Positions 47,564-60,550 of a DNA stretch of 64,000 nt are shown here, piece by piece. The DNA lies in contig JAPNXP010000013.1 in NCBI GenBank assembly GCA_028753945.1, forward strand, positions 2,356,001 through 2,420,000, given 5' to 3'. Numbering within the stretch: position 1 is the stretch's first letter; the number at the start of each line of letters is the position of its first letter. The translations under genes were made by a program, and so were the position numbers. Origin of the DNA: Hexactinellida sp. DTS-2022. Taxonomy: Eukaryota > Porifera > Hexactinellida. Below the pieces are notes generated by a model. It had not been told where the DNA came from. It did not search any database and saw only the letters and a program-made list of their open reading frames with translations.

Positions 47564-48101
47564 CAGGGGCAGCGCCAGCTTTGGCGACCTGGGGGCGCCA
47601 AGGGGGCTCCACATTTCATCTATAATTTGTGACATTATTTAAATTATGTCAGTGAACACATTGGTAGAGGTTGGTTGATAAAGTTATATATTATATGGTT
47701 GCAAGGAGTTATTATCCAGGAGCGCTAGACGCTCCTTTTGGAGCATGATTTTTGGAAAATTGGAATTTAGGAGCGTGAAAATTTGGTATCCTCTCCTATA
47801 CCGTAACATTAATTTGCGATTTAGGTTATGAAAATTGGATCATACCAGGATTAGGAGCGTATTTACAAATTGCTGTATAATACACTGTATGGTTGTTATG
47901 ATTGTTCAAACAACCAGGGCAGTGACTTCTTTTAGTCAATTGTTAGCTGCCCTAAAGATATTATAAATCTGATTGTTATCTTAATCAAAATTGATGTTTA
48001 TGATATTTTGATGTTGAATTAATTGAAAGATGGCAGGGGGCTCCAATATTTTCACAAGGGGCGCCATGGAGCCCCTTGGCACCCCCCTGGAGCCGCCCCT
48101 A
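47564..48101. mobile_element. hAT-type MITE, CAGGGGCAGCGCCAGC end
   Basis: 538 bp with ends CAGGGGCAGCGCCAGCTTTGG and CTGGAGCCGCCCCTA and a perfect 8-bp duplication ACTCTCAC (47556-47563, 48102-48109). Non-coding. Confidence 0.85.
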
Positions 48102-48136
48102 ACTCTCACTGGATGTAGATATATGAATCAAAAATA

Positions 48137-48586
48137 TCTATACTATTAAAACACAAACCTGTATATATATATATATTTGTTTGTATGTTCCGAGTTGATT
48201 GAAGAAAGTGGACGGTTTCCAAATGTGATTTTTGGCATATAGGGGTACCTTTTGGCACCCGCCAACAAGTTGAGGTTCCCACTCAAATTTTCTTTAACAA
48301 GTTATGACGTCATTGTCACATTTCGAGAACCCTGAAAATTCACTTAATCGCACATAATTACCTCCCTCTAAGAGATAAAAATCTGAAAATTTAATAGATC
48401 ACCAATATGCTTAATCATTGTCGCATGATGACGTAATTATTAAAATTACACATTGTTAAATTTACTATTTAGGCCTATTTACGCTTTATAATCAATGTTA
48501 GATGTGTATATACCACACACCACCCACGAAGCGGTTGGTGTGTGGTTGTGTTCGGCCGCGTTGCGACCTGGCAAGCGAAGCGCGCT
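48137..48586 (+). mobile_element. Helitron-like non-autonomous element
   Basis: Starts TCTATACTATTAAAACACAA after an A and ends with hairpin-forming GC-rich sequence, then GAAGCGCGCTAG followed by T. TC..CTAG between A and T with a 3' hairpin is the Helitron pattern. Other 3'-like ends are at 5315 and 48982. No Rep/helicase. Confidence 0.5.
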
Positions 48587-48887
48587 AGTCTAATATAAAT
48601 TGAAAATGAAAAATAAGTTAGAATGGAAATTATTTCTTATTATCTAACTCATTCTTAATTATTGAATTGGCACGAATGTTAAGATACAAGTACAAAAGAT
48701 TGAAAAAGCATAATGTAAATTTGTTGAGTTGTAACACAAAATTCGCAAACACTAATTATGGTTGTGTTATATCTTACAATAATAATAATTGTATACCCAT
48801 AATAAATTTCAAGTAAAGTAGTCTTAATGCGCAAAATATGATATGACTTCTAGCCCATCCTTTGTTTCAATTTTCCTTCAGTTATTG

Positions 48888-48910
48888 TGCCATATATAGA
48901 CTAGGCTATG
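48888..48910. repeat. Solitary P-type end
   Basis: GTGCCATATATAGACTAGGCTATG resembles the right end of the elements at 26628 and 33524. The left-type end at 37330 has no matching target duplication, so they are not a pair. Confidence 0.5.
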
Positions 48911-48989
48911 GCTAGAGGTATTAATCTGAAAACTTGGTGTGTTCTACCGCGAAGCGATCTAGCAAGCGAAGCGCGCTAGTCTAAAAATA

Positions 48990-50733
48990 AAACCAACTTG
49001 CTAATAAAGCAAACACTTTATTACTTTATGGAATATTTCATTCTTAAATTTTTATCTCGCTTCGCTTTGTTTGGTCGATTCGCGGCAGATTACAACCACC
49101 ACCAACAACTTTTGCGGTTCGATGTGGGTTATACTGTAACAATTATTATATAGCGGACATAGGCATAAAATTGTCACATTTGACAATTAGAAATTTTAAT
49201 TATTACATCATCATTTGATAATGAGTTAGCATATTGATAATTCTTTTGACCTACATTTCCGCATCAATAACTTACTTACATGTTCTTTTAAATTTTCTGT
49301 TTTTTTATCTCGTAGAGGGTACGATTTATGTGCAATTAAGATATTTACTCTTCTCAAATTTTGACAATGACGCCATAAATTGGTGAGGAGTGAGAAATTT
49401 TGATCGTAAATCTAAACTTATTGTCGTGCGCCTTAAAGTTATTATTACAAGCCAAATCAGATTTGGAAACCGTCCAGTTTCTTCGATTTATTCCTTAGAT
49501 CTAATAATTACTAGTCTACTTCGCTTAATTGGGACACTTTTGTTTCAGGCCTGTTGCATGGGATTTTGATCCGGTGGGTGTTTGACCCGCAATCTAAAAT
49601 CTTAATAGCGTTATCATGGCGCCTCAAATCCTATTGTATCAAAGATATTTTGATTTTGACCCATAGCAGCGTTTCATTTATCATTTATGGGGAGTCATTT
49701 CTCCTCTCCCCCCTTGGATCCTAAGTATCCCCCCTTTGGGATTTGAAAATACATTTTCCAAAGCTGAAGCCGCCCCACTTACATTCCTAAAACTCTATTT
49801 CCCCCCCCCTTGCCTATTCCTAAATGTCTGGATGAATCACTGCATACTATAAATTATAATTACCAATCCATTGTATTTCAAACAGGGACGTAGAATTCGA
49901 TTTCGATCATGATTGTGTCAACATGGCTGCACAAACCCACCTTCCACTAATATAGAACCAAATTAGTATTATAACTTGAAATGTTTTCGTGAATACCAGT
50001 CAAATTAGTCATGAACAATACTCTGAATACTTTCCAGTCTTTCCATATGAATTGGGGTCCGACTACAGTTTTGATCGAGATTTGAAAACAACTCAATTGC
50101 ATTAATTGACATTTTGTTTTAATAAATAGATCTTTACTAATGTAATCCCCTTATTCGCCTTCCGATCCATACAGCAAGAAGTCTAAGCTGAAGACCCAGC
50201 ACCAGCAAACCCTAATAATGAGCTTGGCTCCTTGTGATTTTTGTTTGAGATTGTCAATATTGCGATATATATATATACTACGTACCTTATTATAGGGAAT
50301 CAAACTTATTTAAATTAACGTGAATTTCTCCAATCGCGTTAATTTCCATCACCTAAATTTATGGTGCGTTAATTTACATAATCTTAATTTACTCCAAATT
50401 CATACTACGTACTTGGCAAATTATACGATGATTGGAAATTTCCAATGTGCAAGTAACAGGGTTGAGAGCATGATATGTCTCTCAAGTAGATTGGAAGCCT
50501 TTTTTGGGCCTATAATAGTATTTAATCAGAACGTTAATAACCTTGAATATTTTTTAAATTTATTCGCGTTAATTTCATGTTTTAAAAAATGTTTTGCTCC
50601 AAATCGCGTTAATTTCCTTCGAGTTGATCTTCTATAAAAATGTATGCAACATATTTGCAAAAGCGGCACCACCAAACATTACGTCTTGGCAAGGCAAAAG
50701 GAAATCATGGGGGTGCCATGCAGCCCCGGCACC
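48990..50733. other. Non-coding stretch
   Basis: 49508-49560 is a CGCTTAATTGGGACACTTTT MITE-type end. 50284-50640 has opposed CGCGTTAATTTCC motifs matching the ends of the 51753-55089 element. ORFs at 50320-51031 fall in these repeats and are not supported as genes. Confidence 0.45.
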
Positions 50734-51910
50734 CAGTGGCGCCCACAGGGGTACGCAGTATAAGCACGTGCTTATACAAATTTAACTGGGTAATTTTCTT
50801 GTTTGTTTAATACGTATTTTATTGATACTTATTACGTATAATTGGTGTAATGTTTTCAGTATTATTCGTATATCTTACTTAATATATAGCGCTATTGGAA
50901 TTGTAATGAACAACTTTCATTTAATCGTTATTCTTTTAATGTTAATCGACCTATGGTATAGTCTGTATATTATAAATTTGATTACTTGCTATCATCTTGG
51001 TTTACAAAAAGATTTTAACATTTACTACTGAATTTACTTAGAAAACATCCCTGGTTGATCATATATTTAACGTAAATACGTACTGATGGATAGCGTATTA
51101 TGTATGATACGTATTATACGTAATACGCTATCCATCAGCACGTATTATACGCTAATCTATGATCAACCAGGAATGTTTTCGTTATAATTCAGTAAAGCAT
51201 ATTTTTAGATATCATTGTAAATACAAGATTCTAGCAAATAATTAAATTTGTACCATACAGACTAAACTATGAGTCGATTAACAATAAAAGAACAACGATT
51301 AAAGAGAAAGTTGTTCAAAGGAAATTTCATGAGCTCGATATCATAATTAAGGTATACGTATAATACGTATTACATTATACGTGTTATACGTAATACGTAA
51401 CCAATAAAATACGTATTAAACAACTTAGCTTACTACCTGCAACCTTCGAATAGATAGGAAACCATTCCCCATCCCAGCTAAATGGTCTTGCTTTCTATTT
51501 TGATGGGTGCAGAACACATTATGGAAGTCATTTTCACCAGGTGCAGAGTCGATTTGACCGGCCACTGGCTAGTCAAATTGGCGTTTGGGCCGAACGCTGA
51601 CTGTAATTCCCAATCATGCTAATAATTAGTATAGTGCTATAATTGTTACAACTGATCGATATTCATTGTTAATGCATTGTGTTAATTATACAATTATATG
51701 GTATATTCTTTCGAATCAAACATTTCATACAAAAGTTGTCAAGATGTAACATACCTCATATAGGAAATTAAGGCGCCATGGAATTAATGCTCCATGAAAT
51801 TAACGCGAATTGCAGCGAACATTTTCAAATACATTAAATTAAGGCTCGACCCACACCATTAAAAATTTAGATCTATTTGAATCCATTGTTATATCAATGA
51901 AAGCCTTAAC

Positions 51911-54265
51911 CATAGCATTCTAATATACTAAGGCAATGGCACTCATGTTTTCTTTTGGACCATGGATTGGTTAAACGAGTTATTTTCATATGCCTTTGAT
52001 TTGCAAATTTTTAGTCCCCTATAGATCCCCTCATTATTGTATATTGTTAGCATCATTATGTCATAGCATACTGATGTCAGGCCTCACAATCGAATAATAT
52101 TTTTGAACCTGAATTCAGTGGAATGGGAACTTATTAAACAACCACAAGTTATTTTTATGTTCAATTATATTTACTGTACACCCATTATGTTTGTATTTGG
52201 TCACGATACGATTAGTTTAATGTAAAAAGGAAGTAGAATTTCCATATAAATTCTGTTTTACGAATTATTACACTCCTGTTTGTCAAACTTGTATAGATTT
52301 CTTGTGGTTATGCTAGCTTACTTAGTGAAATATGCCACTACGTAGTTGTTCGGCTCCAAATTGTAAGGGTAACTACAAATCAAATGACCGGTTCTCGCAT
52401 TTCAAGATGACCAGAAAGCAGATCAACTCAGACAAGGTTTATTCGGGCTATTTGCAGAGAAGAGACACACCGGTTCCCAATGGAGGCGATACATCGCGCA
52501 ACATTGCACGCGTGAATCTAAAGCTGAAAGATATTCTTCACAAGTTTATCTACCGGGATTTCCCTCCTACTATTCTCAATTTGTCACATGCACAGTATTC
52601 TCGAATCAGATGAAGATGGATAGTTTTCTCAGCTCTATCACTTATCCTGAGTCATACAAAGAAGAAAAGAATTTCCAGGAAATACAAGGTAAGTTCTCAT
52701 TTAGTTCCCTCCCTGAAAATTGGTCATTATGGTATCCCGATGAATATAGCTTGATACGTCCTCGTATAGAATACTATAGCATCATGGTAGTGGCTACTTG
52801 TCAGTAAATTTGATCTCTGTTCAAGCTAGTGTAAGGTGTATTCTCCACTTTCGATAAATAAGTGGGTTGTAGGATATACTCTGCCTGCATCGGACCATCG
52901 GTTTAGCAACGCGGTTTTTTGCGCCACTTGTGTCACAAGTGGCCCATTGACAGGAACACAAATGTCGCTAAATTGATATGAGTTAGTTAAAATATTATGC
53001 CATGATTACTATCGTTATAAACTTGAAAACCTAGTGTTTTCAGGTCATGTTATGTCGATATTTGAACAGGTATATGCTCCCTATCATCATCCACTTGTGG
53101 CACAAATTTCGGACTTTCAAAATACTTTTGGCCGGGTAAAGTAATATACAGTAGAATCTCGTTAGTACGAATACCAGCCAGGGGACCATCAATATGCGTT
53201 CGTTCGCCTTATCCGGTGTAAGCGCGTTATGGGGACCCCAGCGTTTTGGGCTCCCTGGGCTTTAAAACATTAGCGATATGGGGACGGGGTTCCTAAAACG
53301 TTCGGGATTTACGAACAGGGGCCCTAAAAAGCTGGGGTCCCCAAAGCGCGCTTATACCGGGATTCGTATTAACCAATATGATTGTGTTGAAAAGGCTTTG
53401 CAAATATTTTCAAGTTAGTTTTAGTATATTTCTGAATTAATTAAGATCGAGTTTTGTGATTCCATTAGGTATTGCGCCTGCCCCATGCGAAATTTGTGCC
53501 CCTGAGATTTTTCTTAACTTTGTGATGGTATATCTAAACTTTGGATTAACATTTGGAATATTTTGAGACTCAGCCCTCCTGCAAGTCTCATAGCCCCACT
53601 CACTATAGTATCCCTTTATGGCTACAGGCCTGTATCAATTTTTGTAAAATCAAACTAGTTTAATGAGTTTTAACTTTTAATTTTAATTCTTATTTGCTTC
53701 TAGATACAGACTATAAAGCGAACCGCAACCTTTTTCAACCGTGGATCCCCTTTAGCAAAAACCAAACGTTCTGTGGACCCCCTCACATTTCCCGTAATAC
53801 AAATATAGAGATCTTGTCGACCCTCTACTTCCATCCGTGGACCCAATTTGAGAACCGCTGCTCTATCAGATGTTTGTTAAGTGAAGAGTTCCTCTGACGA
53901 ATTCTACTGCAAATACAAGTTTAACTCCTAATCTCATTACTTTTCAGAGAGACTCTATTGTTGTTTAATTTACACTTAGCTCATTGTATCTTGTATATTT
54001 ATTTTATGAATTAATTAACTATGTAGTGTTAGTTCAAATCTTCACTAACTACTATTAGGGATTTAATTAATACAGAAGGGGAACAAGATATAAGAAAATC
54101 CTAAGAAATATGCATCAACAATGAACCTGACTATAAACAATGACAATCTTTATTATACATAACGTACTAGGTATATTATCGAATACTATCTACTAACTCG
54201 TTTAACCAGTCCATGGTCCCAAAAAAAACATGAGTGCCATTGCCTTAGTATATTAGAATGCTATG
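51911..54265 (+). mobile_element. P-like THAP transposon, third nesting level
   Basis: 2355 bp, inverted ends CATAGCATTCTAATATACTA + AGGCAATGGCACTCATG, 7-bp duplication CCTTAAC (51904-51910, 54266-54272). It contains a THAP-type ORF fragment and a fragment of the next transposase region. 53149-53370 inside it is a pogo-type MITE fragment (TACAGTAGAATCTCGTTAGT). Confidence 0.85.
52332..52807 (+). pseudogene. THAP-domain transposase N-terminal fragment
   Basis: 52332-52613 starts MPLRSCSAPNCKGNY, the first half of a THAP C2CH finger (two Cys four apart), followed by FSHFKMTRKQ. The distal Cys-x2-His pair is not present. An overlapping frame, 52610-52807, has LPENWSLWYPDEYSLI, plausible as the P-transposase segment that follows. 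Together they are a truncated, frame-changed P-type transposase start. Confidence 0.6.
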
Positions 54266-55331
54266 CCTTAACTATACTGATCACAATTAGACTATGAAAG
54301 CTGATTTCTAATAACATTGAGTCGAGTGATTTAGTATAATTAAAATTGCGCAATATCAAATTCCTATACCTGATAATTTTATGTGCCACCAATTAGAAAA
54401 GAAAATACTGATGGTTAAGAGTTGTTTAGCATTTGGATATTATCTATGTATACTAACAAAGAGCTACAGCCTCTTTGATGTAAATTAATAGTCACAATAT
54501 TGTTCAGTAACGCTTCAAAGTGAAACTATTCAAATTTCAATGATTATTCTGCATTTTTCTGATTCAAACACTCATAACAATTTATTTACTATATTGTGAA
54601 TATCGTAACTACCTGCAGACCTTGGTCTATATATGATCTATATGCCTGAAGTCTAAAATTACTATATACATTGAAGAAATGGTCGCATATGGGTGAAACT
54701 CCACTGTCGAAAGAAAATAATGATAAAAAATCAATTAATTGTATTGTTGTATAAATCAATTATATTGATAAATATATGTAGTTTATGATTGTTTAACGCG
54801 AATAAATTTTGGAAAAAGTTCAGGATTATTAAGATCCTGATTAAATACTATTTATTGTGCCCAAATAGGCTTCCAATCTACTTGATAGACATGGTATATC
54901 CTTTCAACCTAGTTGCACATCTGAGAATATGTAGCTCGGAAGTTTGTCCATCCATTGTATAATTTTGCTAAATAGCAGGAAATTAAGGTCATGGAAATTG
55001 ACACTCCATGAAATTATCTCGATGGAAATTAACACGATTTGGAGAAATTCGCGTTATTTTCATGGCGCGTTAATTTCCTATAATAAGGTAATAGTATATA
55101 GCTTCTGTGAACCTCTGTTGAGTCTCGTTCTTATATAGCTCACATGCTTCCTAAGAGGGTTGAAATAGACCAATATTCAAAATTCAGTTGGGATGCTCGC
55201 TCCGCTCGCATCCACACTGTTAACAAAATTTCCTGACAATAATGTGCGTATCTTTTAGGGGTCTGTGGGCGCCTTTGCCGTACCCCCCAAGTTTACGCCA
55301 CTGTTTTCAATAATTATAATATTATGTTATG

Positions 55332-56812
55332 CAGTCTAATCTGCTTAATTGGTACACCTTTGCAGTGGCGCCCAAGTTTCCAAAATGTCGGGATGGGGAC
55401 TCCCTTGATTTGTGCTAATATTTAATAGGAAAACACGGGCGTCGCACGGCTCTGAAAACTCTCCGGCCAAACAGTTAAAGTGGTCCGGCCATAACCGGAC
55501 CCTCCTATATAATATAGTAGAAAAAATTAAAACTGGTCCGGCGCCGGACCAGCCGGACCGCGTGCTACGCCTATGTTATATATAACAGCATAACCACAAT
55601 TCTCTAAATTGAAAATTTAAATTAGATATCAATAGTTTAAAATAGCCTAATAATGAATCCATACTCGTCAATATAAATTCTAGCTATTTACTCTATTTGG
55701 CGGAAGTTCTATTATAAGTGCAAGTTTAACTCTACTATATTATTAGAAGTAATTATGCCGCACAGAATTTACGATATAGATTAAATTCTTTATTCTATAG
55801 ATTTTCAAATAATAACTCGATTTTATGAGAATTTTGGCATTATATAATTATTAACTCTATAACTTTGTATTAAAGTTGAAAATCGACACGGCATAATCAC
55901 AAGAACAACTAATAAGGATCATTTTTTAGGGAAAGATTTCGCTCCACGACTTATGCATTTTGAGATATGCTATGGTATTCAAAGGTCACTCCCAGGAAAT
56001 TTTGCGGATTATTTTTTACAAAATGTCTGCGATTTTGACCTCTAGTGGCGTCAAAAGGTTAAAGAAATGTCAGAATTAAATTTTTCTTTCGGATTTGGAT
56101 AGATAGCATCTTACAGTATATTTAGAAATAGTAATAGATTAAATGTTGCCATAGTTGATTTCCTGAAATCGACATTCCATCTCCTTAATTGTGTTTGTAA
56201 GTAATCGCAGATTTCCTCCATTCGACAGATTCTCGGGATGGGAATCCATACATTCCCATCCCAGGAAAAATCTCGAGATGGGGGCCCCATCCCAGAATGG
56301 CAAGTTGGGCGCCAGTGCTTTGTTCTAGACCTCTTGTCACAATTAAGCGGAGATCTCTATTAACCGAAAAATCTTTATAAGTAGTGATCTACCAGCGATT
56401 TACAACAATTTAGTTTTGAAACCTTTTACAAAAATTCTCCATTAGCTGCGGACCCTTGATTCTACTCACCTACATAGTATGATCCTTAATATTTTGTGAA
56501 CCGTCTGGAATTTTTCGTCAACCACAAGCTCATAATCTCAGCTAAATTGCCATTTACGGAAATCATAAGAATATAGACTCTATTTAGAAATTTTGTTTTA
56601 CCTTTGTGAATTAATCAAGATTATTAGACTTCTTGTTGATCAATATGAATTTTACATTGTGCGAGCATCAATTTTGTACCCAATTTGTTGAGTTTGTCCC
56701 GATTATGTGATTTTTAATCTTTCGCTTCTATGGAAAGGATTCGGTTCTTGGGAAGTTGTCCCAATTAAGCGGTTGTCCCGATTACCGGTGTCCCAATTAA
56801 GCGGATTACACT
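55332..56812. mobile_element. pogo-type element remnant with a nested GC-ended insertion
   Basis: GCAGTCTAATCTGCTTAATTGG at the left and CCAATTAAGCGGATTACACTAT at the right are inverted. Inside, 55366-56318 has CAGTGGCGCCCAAGTTTCC / TTGGGCGCCAGTG ends flanked by CTTTG repeats. No transposase recognised. Confidence 0.5.
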
Positions 56813-56879
56813 ATTTACATAAATTTCTAACAAATCATACTTTGAAATCTTTTTTTGGGCGGTCTATACCATGGTATAG

Positions 56880-57020
56880 TGGCCCAGTTCTAATCTCACT
56901 GCCTTTATTATTGTTATTTTCTCCGTAGACGGTGCTCTGGGCACACCTTTATACATTGAGGGCTGAAACTTAGCATGTAGGTGCGGAGTGCCCCTCTCAC
57001 TTGCACCTGGGGTTATGTTT
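56880..57020. repeat. Dispersed repeat shared (inverted) with ~9240-9330
   Basis: GCACACCTT..AAACTTAGCATGTAGGTGCG..CACCTGGGGTTA is the complement-like partner of TAACCCCAGGAGCAA..CGCACCTACATGCCAAGTTTC..GGGCACC. Confidence 0.5.
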
Positions 57021-57416
57021 TCTGATCATATAATTTTAACCCAATTATGGCTTATAGCCAATTAATTTGTATGGTTGTTCCAGTATGTATTAGCAGCTAG
57101 CATCTAATTAATATGAAAGGATTTTCTATCAATTGTTAGTGTGCATTATAGAATGCCCAACAGAGGCTGTAATTTAATTGGTCTAGAGTATATTCAAGCA
57201 GCCAATCAGTTATCTGTGTTCCATTAGTTAAATCAGTTTTTTTACAGTATTTCTTTTCAACGGTGAACAAGTATGTAAGCACTTTCAATTAACCAAACAC
57301 CAAAATATATTGCCTCCAAAGGATAATGCGTCGGCAGACTTGCAATTCTTTATTTTTTGCTTTTCAAACTTGTCTTATTAGTACATTTGGTGTCAACGTA
57401 TACTAATGGTTTGGAT

Positions 57417-57605
57417 ATACCGTCGACTCCGATTAATAGATTCACCTCGGTGCCAGCTTACTTTGACCCAATTAAACGGAGAAATTTATTTCCCGAAAAT
57501 ACTTTATGCCCAACTGTCATTCAATCCTATAAATTCTGTGAAATTTTGACCCCATTAAGCGGATAAATCTATTAACCGGTGGCTCTATTTAGCGGAGTTG
57601 ACTCC
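57417..57605. mobile_element. MITE, CCGTCGACTCCGATTAATAG ends
   Basis: About 189 bp with opposed TCGACTCCGATTAATAGATT and ATCTATTAACCGGTGGCTCTA..GCGGAGTTGACTC. Part of the same family is at 27661-27800. Confidence 0.6.
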
Positions 57606-59838
57606 ATTTCTATTTCAGATCAACGAATCTCTTGTACTGAATACCCTTGGCAAGGTAGTGACCGTATTTCCATCACTTTGATCAGATTATGGTATCCTGT
57701 AATAAAGTTTAATAAAATAATTCATACAAAATTTTTAAAATAGAGAATTAGTATTTCACGACTTAATAATAAGAATCGATTCTTTGCAACTTGAAATACT
57801 CATTAAACTAGTAATTAATTGAATAAGTATAATACACAGTCAAAATAGAACGTTGTGTTGTTTGCTTATGTAGCTTAATCCTCTCCATAATTGCATCAAC
57901 TCTCTAAGTGAACGATATTTGACTTTGTGAGTTAAATCTTCTATGTGAAATTACCATAACTCATGTAGAAGACATATAATCTTGAACAAAATAAGGTAGT
58001 ATATGCCTCTCCATTTAAATATTAACAAACCGCTATGGTACTTTAACAGCCTACACTGGTTTAGAGGTAAACCCCAAATAGCGGCACCTCTGAAATACGG
58101 CAAGTTCCGAGTTACGGCACAAAACCATTCTCCCGATTGACTTTCCTTATAAATAATGCCTTGTTAACCTCCGAAATACAGCACCACCGAAACACGGAAA
58201 TTAAGTGAACTCCGGTTTGACATTTCCAATGCAAAATACCTCCGAGATGCGATACTTTCTGGCAATTACACACTTATGGCCAAAATATTTGAGTACACTC
58301 AAACCTCCCTTATCAGGGCACTGTCGTCTGGAGGGTGCTCGGAACTGGGAATTTGCCAGTTCTCAGAAATACATTGGCTGGAACATGTTGCAATCCTTAA
58401 GTGTCTAATCAATATCTTCTAGATTCATTCAAAAATCAAAACTGATGTTTTTAACGGGTTGTGGCTAGCTATTATAATATGTATTTGTATATTATTTCAT
58501 CAATAATATATTATTTACTCTATTATTGGTTAAATATATATATATTTTTGCTTGGCGTTACACCAATAAGGGAGCCCGGTTAAGAGAATTCCGGATCTCG
58601 GAATTTTGAGTGTATATTCACAATTTAATTAACAATATTTAACATATAAACTTTAAATTTCTAACTATCTAGAGAAATCCACTCGAAGTTAGGGCTTCTA
58701 CAACTCCTTTCATTTATCTACGTATATTTTTGCTCCAAACAAACAGTATGCACATGGTATCTTTAATACTTTTCTGGTCCCCGATTCATTTTTAGTGTGC
58801 TTCTTCTAGTAAAAAACGTTATAGTAGGGTCCTACTATAGTTTTATACTATAAGTGCACACTATTTAATTTACCTCTGTCGGGCTTCCGGTTATATCGAG
58901 ATTTGTATTCTGGTCCAGTGACTCTTTAATAATTCGAATTAGTTATTGAAAATATAGAGGTTGTATTCTCCTAAGGATGTTCTTTCTATATATCATTTAA
59001 AATTATTAGGTCGCTAATCAATTCTACGTTTTATTAACGATTATTTACATAAATCAGCCATCTTCTCCATATTGTAATTACTCTATAGTATACTCAATAC
59101 AATAGAACATATTACATAAGCCTACTATCTTCTAGGATAATGACTGTTATCGATTGGTTTGTAAGTGAATATGTGTTTCATACAAGTGCAATTGAAACAC
59201 TTGGAAGTTGGAATATTTTACAAGTTGATGATTATGTCAATTTATTATTCAAGATAGTAACGTAAATACTAGCACGTATTCCTAATTTCTATTTGTAATA
59301 ATTAATCTTTAATTAATTAAATTAAACATTTGAAGTCTTCACAATTCAAACATTAATTAAATTGTATTACATTAAGATGAAATGTAATTTGAATATTGAA
59401 ATTCTAGTTAAATTAAACATTGGGGAAGTGTAATCAGACGGAGCACACTCCCATCCCGTCTGTGAGGGTTTTTTTCTCCTCTAACTTCAGCAAAACCTGT
59501 ATTTTCTTCTCTTTTCAAAAATAGCGAATACGTCGTGCTAAGTTGTAAGGAACGTGGTCATCTTTACAAGGTAAAACTGCAAAAACTGCAACTGTATATT
59601 TGTCTTTGTTGTTTTCTGCTTCCCGTTTTAACATTAACTTTTCTTTTTCCTCTGGAGTACAAATGTCCATATAAGCATGATAACCTCTGACAAAAGATTT
59701 AATTTCCAAAAATTCAAACTCTTCAGCACAGAAATTTTTCCCATTCCTAGATCTAGTCTACAATTCTTGTAATTATGTATTTGCAGCTAAATGGTAATTA
59801 TAGGAATTTGAATATTAAACAATCCTATTGCATTGAAA
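57606..59838. other. Non-coding, AT-rich
   Basis: 58063-58420 carries decayed GGTAAACCCCAAATAGCGGC..-type MITE sequence. 58570-58625 has GAGCCCGGTTAAGAGAATTC. The remainder is AT-rich with no supported gene. Confidence 0.4.
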
Positions 59839-60101
59839 TACCGTATTTTCCCGAATAAGCGCCCCGGCGCTTATTGTTTTCGTTGGCCAAATTATCCTGA
59901 AATTTTTGTGAAAAATCCAGAATATCATATTTAGGTGTGTTCTAATGGTTTCCACCAACAGTATGCCTACTGAAGTTGCCAAAATAAATGGAATTAGATT
60001 ACAGTGATTTACTAATGTGTATAAATTTTATCATACCAATGCCATTTTTATTGCCCCGGCGCTTATTCAAGCCCCCGGCGCTTATTCGGGGAAATACGGT
60101 A
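59839..60101. mobile_element. MITE with TACCGTATTTTCCCGAATAA ends (copy 2)
   Basis: 263 bp, same family as 7675-7941 with shared interior (TTATCCTGAAAT, TTCCACCAACAGTAT). A duplicated GGCGCTTATTC sits near its right end. Confidence 0.8.
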
Positions 60102-60252
60102 TATTCCCTTCTAGAAACTCTAGACCTTAATTTGTTAAAAATGTTTAATTAATTTAATTTCACGTTTGTGTGGCTGAACTTTGTCGATAGGACAGGAAAT
60201 TATTATCGCAATTCACCTTCCAGCAGTGTAGCTAGATCTCCTCTTCTAAGAA

Positions 60253-60546
60253 AAAAATGACTTTACCCTAGAAAAGAAAATCGAGGTGATCAAATTTTAT
60301 GACAAGAATACTGGAATCAAACATGGAGCCTTAGCCGAAATGTTCGGCTGTGAAAGGACACAAATTGCAATGATACTGAAACACTGGGAGTCCATATTTA
60401 CTAGATATGAGAGGAATGCGTCAGATAAACGAGTACAAAATAGTAAGATTCCACATACATCAGGATATGCTACAGTTAAAAAGCACCTTTATGAAGGTAC
60501 ACCCTTGCTTGTTCCAAAAATATTTACGCAGCGGGCCCACAGCTAA
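60253..60546 (+). pseudogene. Tigger/pogo transposase N-terminal fragment (CENP-B HTH)
   Basis: Reads LEKKIEVIKFYDKNTG, ALAEMFGCERTQIAMILKHW and YERNASDKRV, the CENP-B N-terminal helix-turn-helix of Tigger transposases. One indel precedes the ORF near 60270. It is cut off by the foldback element that follows. Confidence 0.7.
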
Positions 60547-60550
60547 TTTT

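Larger units (their letters stand above)
51753..55089. mobile_element. Unclassified TIR element nested in the hAT MITE
   Basis: Ends ACCTCATATAGGAAATTAAG and GTTAATTTCCTATAATAAGGT are inverted repeats with further CATGAAATTAACGCG motifs inside. Related ends occur at 50284-50640. Its own content, apart from the P/THAP element in it, is non-coding. Confidence 0.6.
50734..55277. mobile_element. hAT-type MITE (copy 2), interrupted
   Basis: The left part (50734-51752) and right part (55090-55277) together match the 1190-bp element at 10639-11828 along their length. The 3.3 kb between is inserted. The flanking 8-mers (CCGGCACC, CCGTACCC) do not match well. Confidence 0.75.

Noticed and set aside
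37330-48910. An 11.6-kb P element bounded by the ends at 37330 and 48910
   Set aside because: The flanks (CTTTATG and GCTAGAG) do not match, and the interior is a separate gene with other elements.
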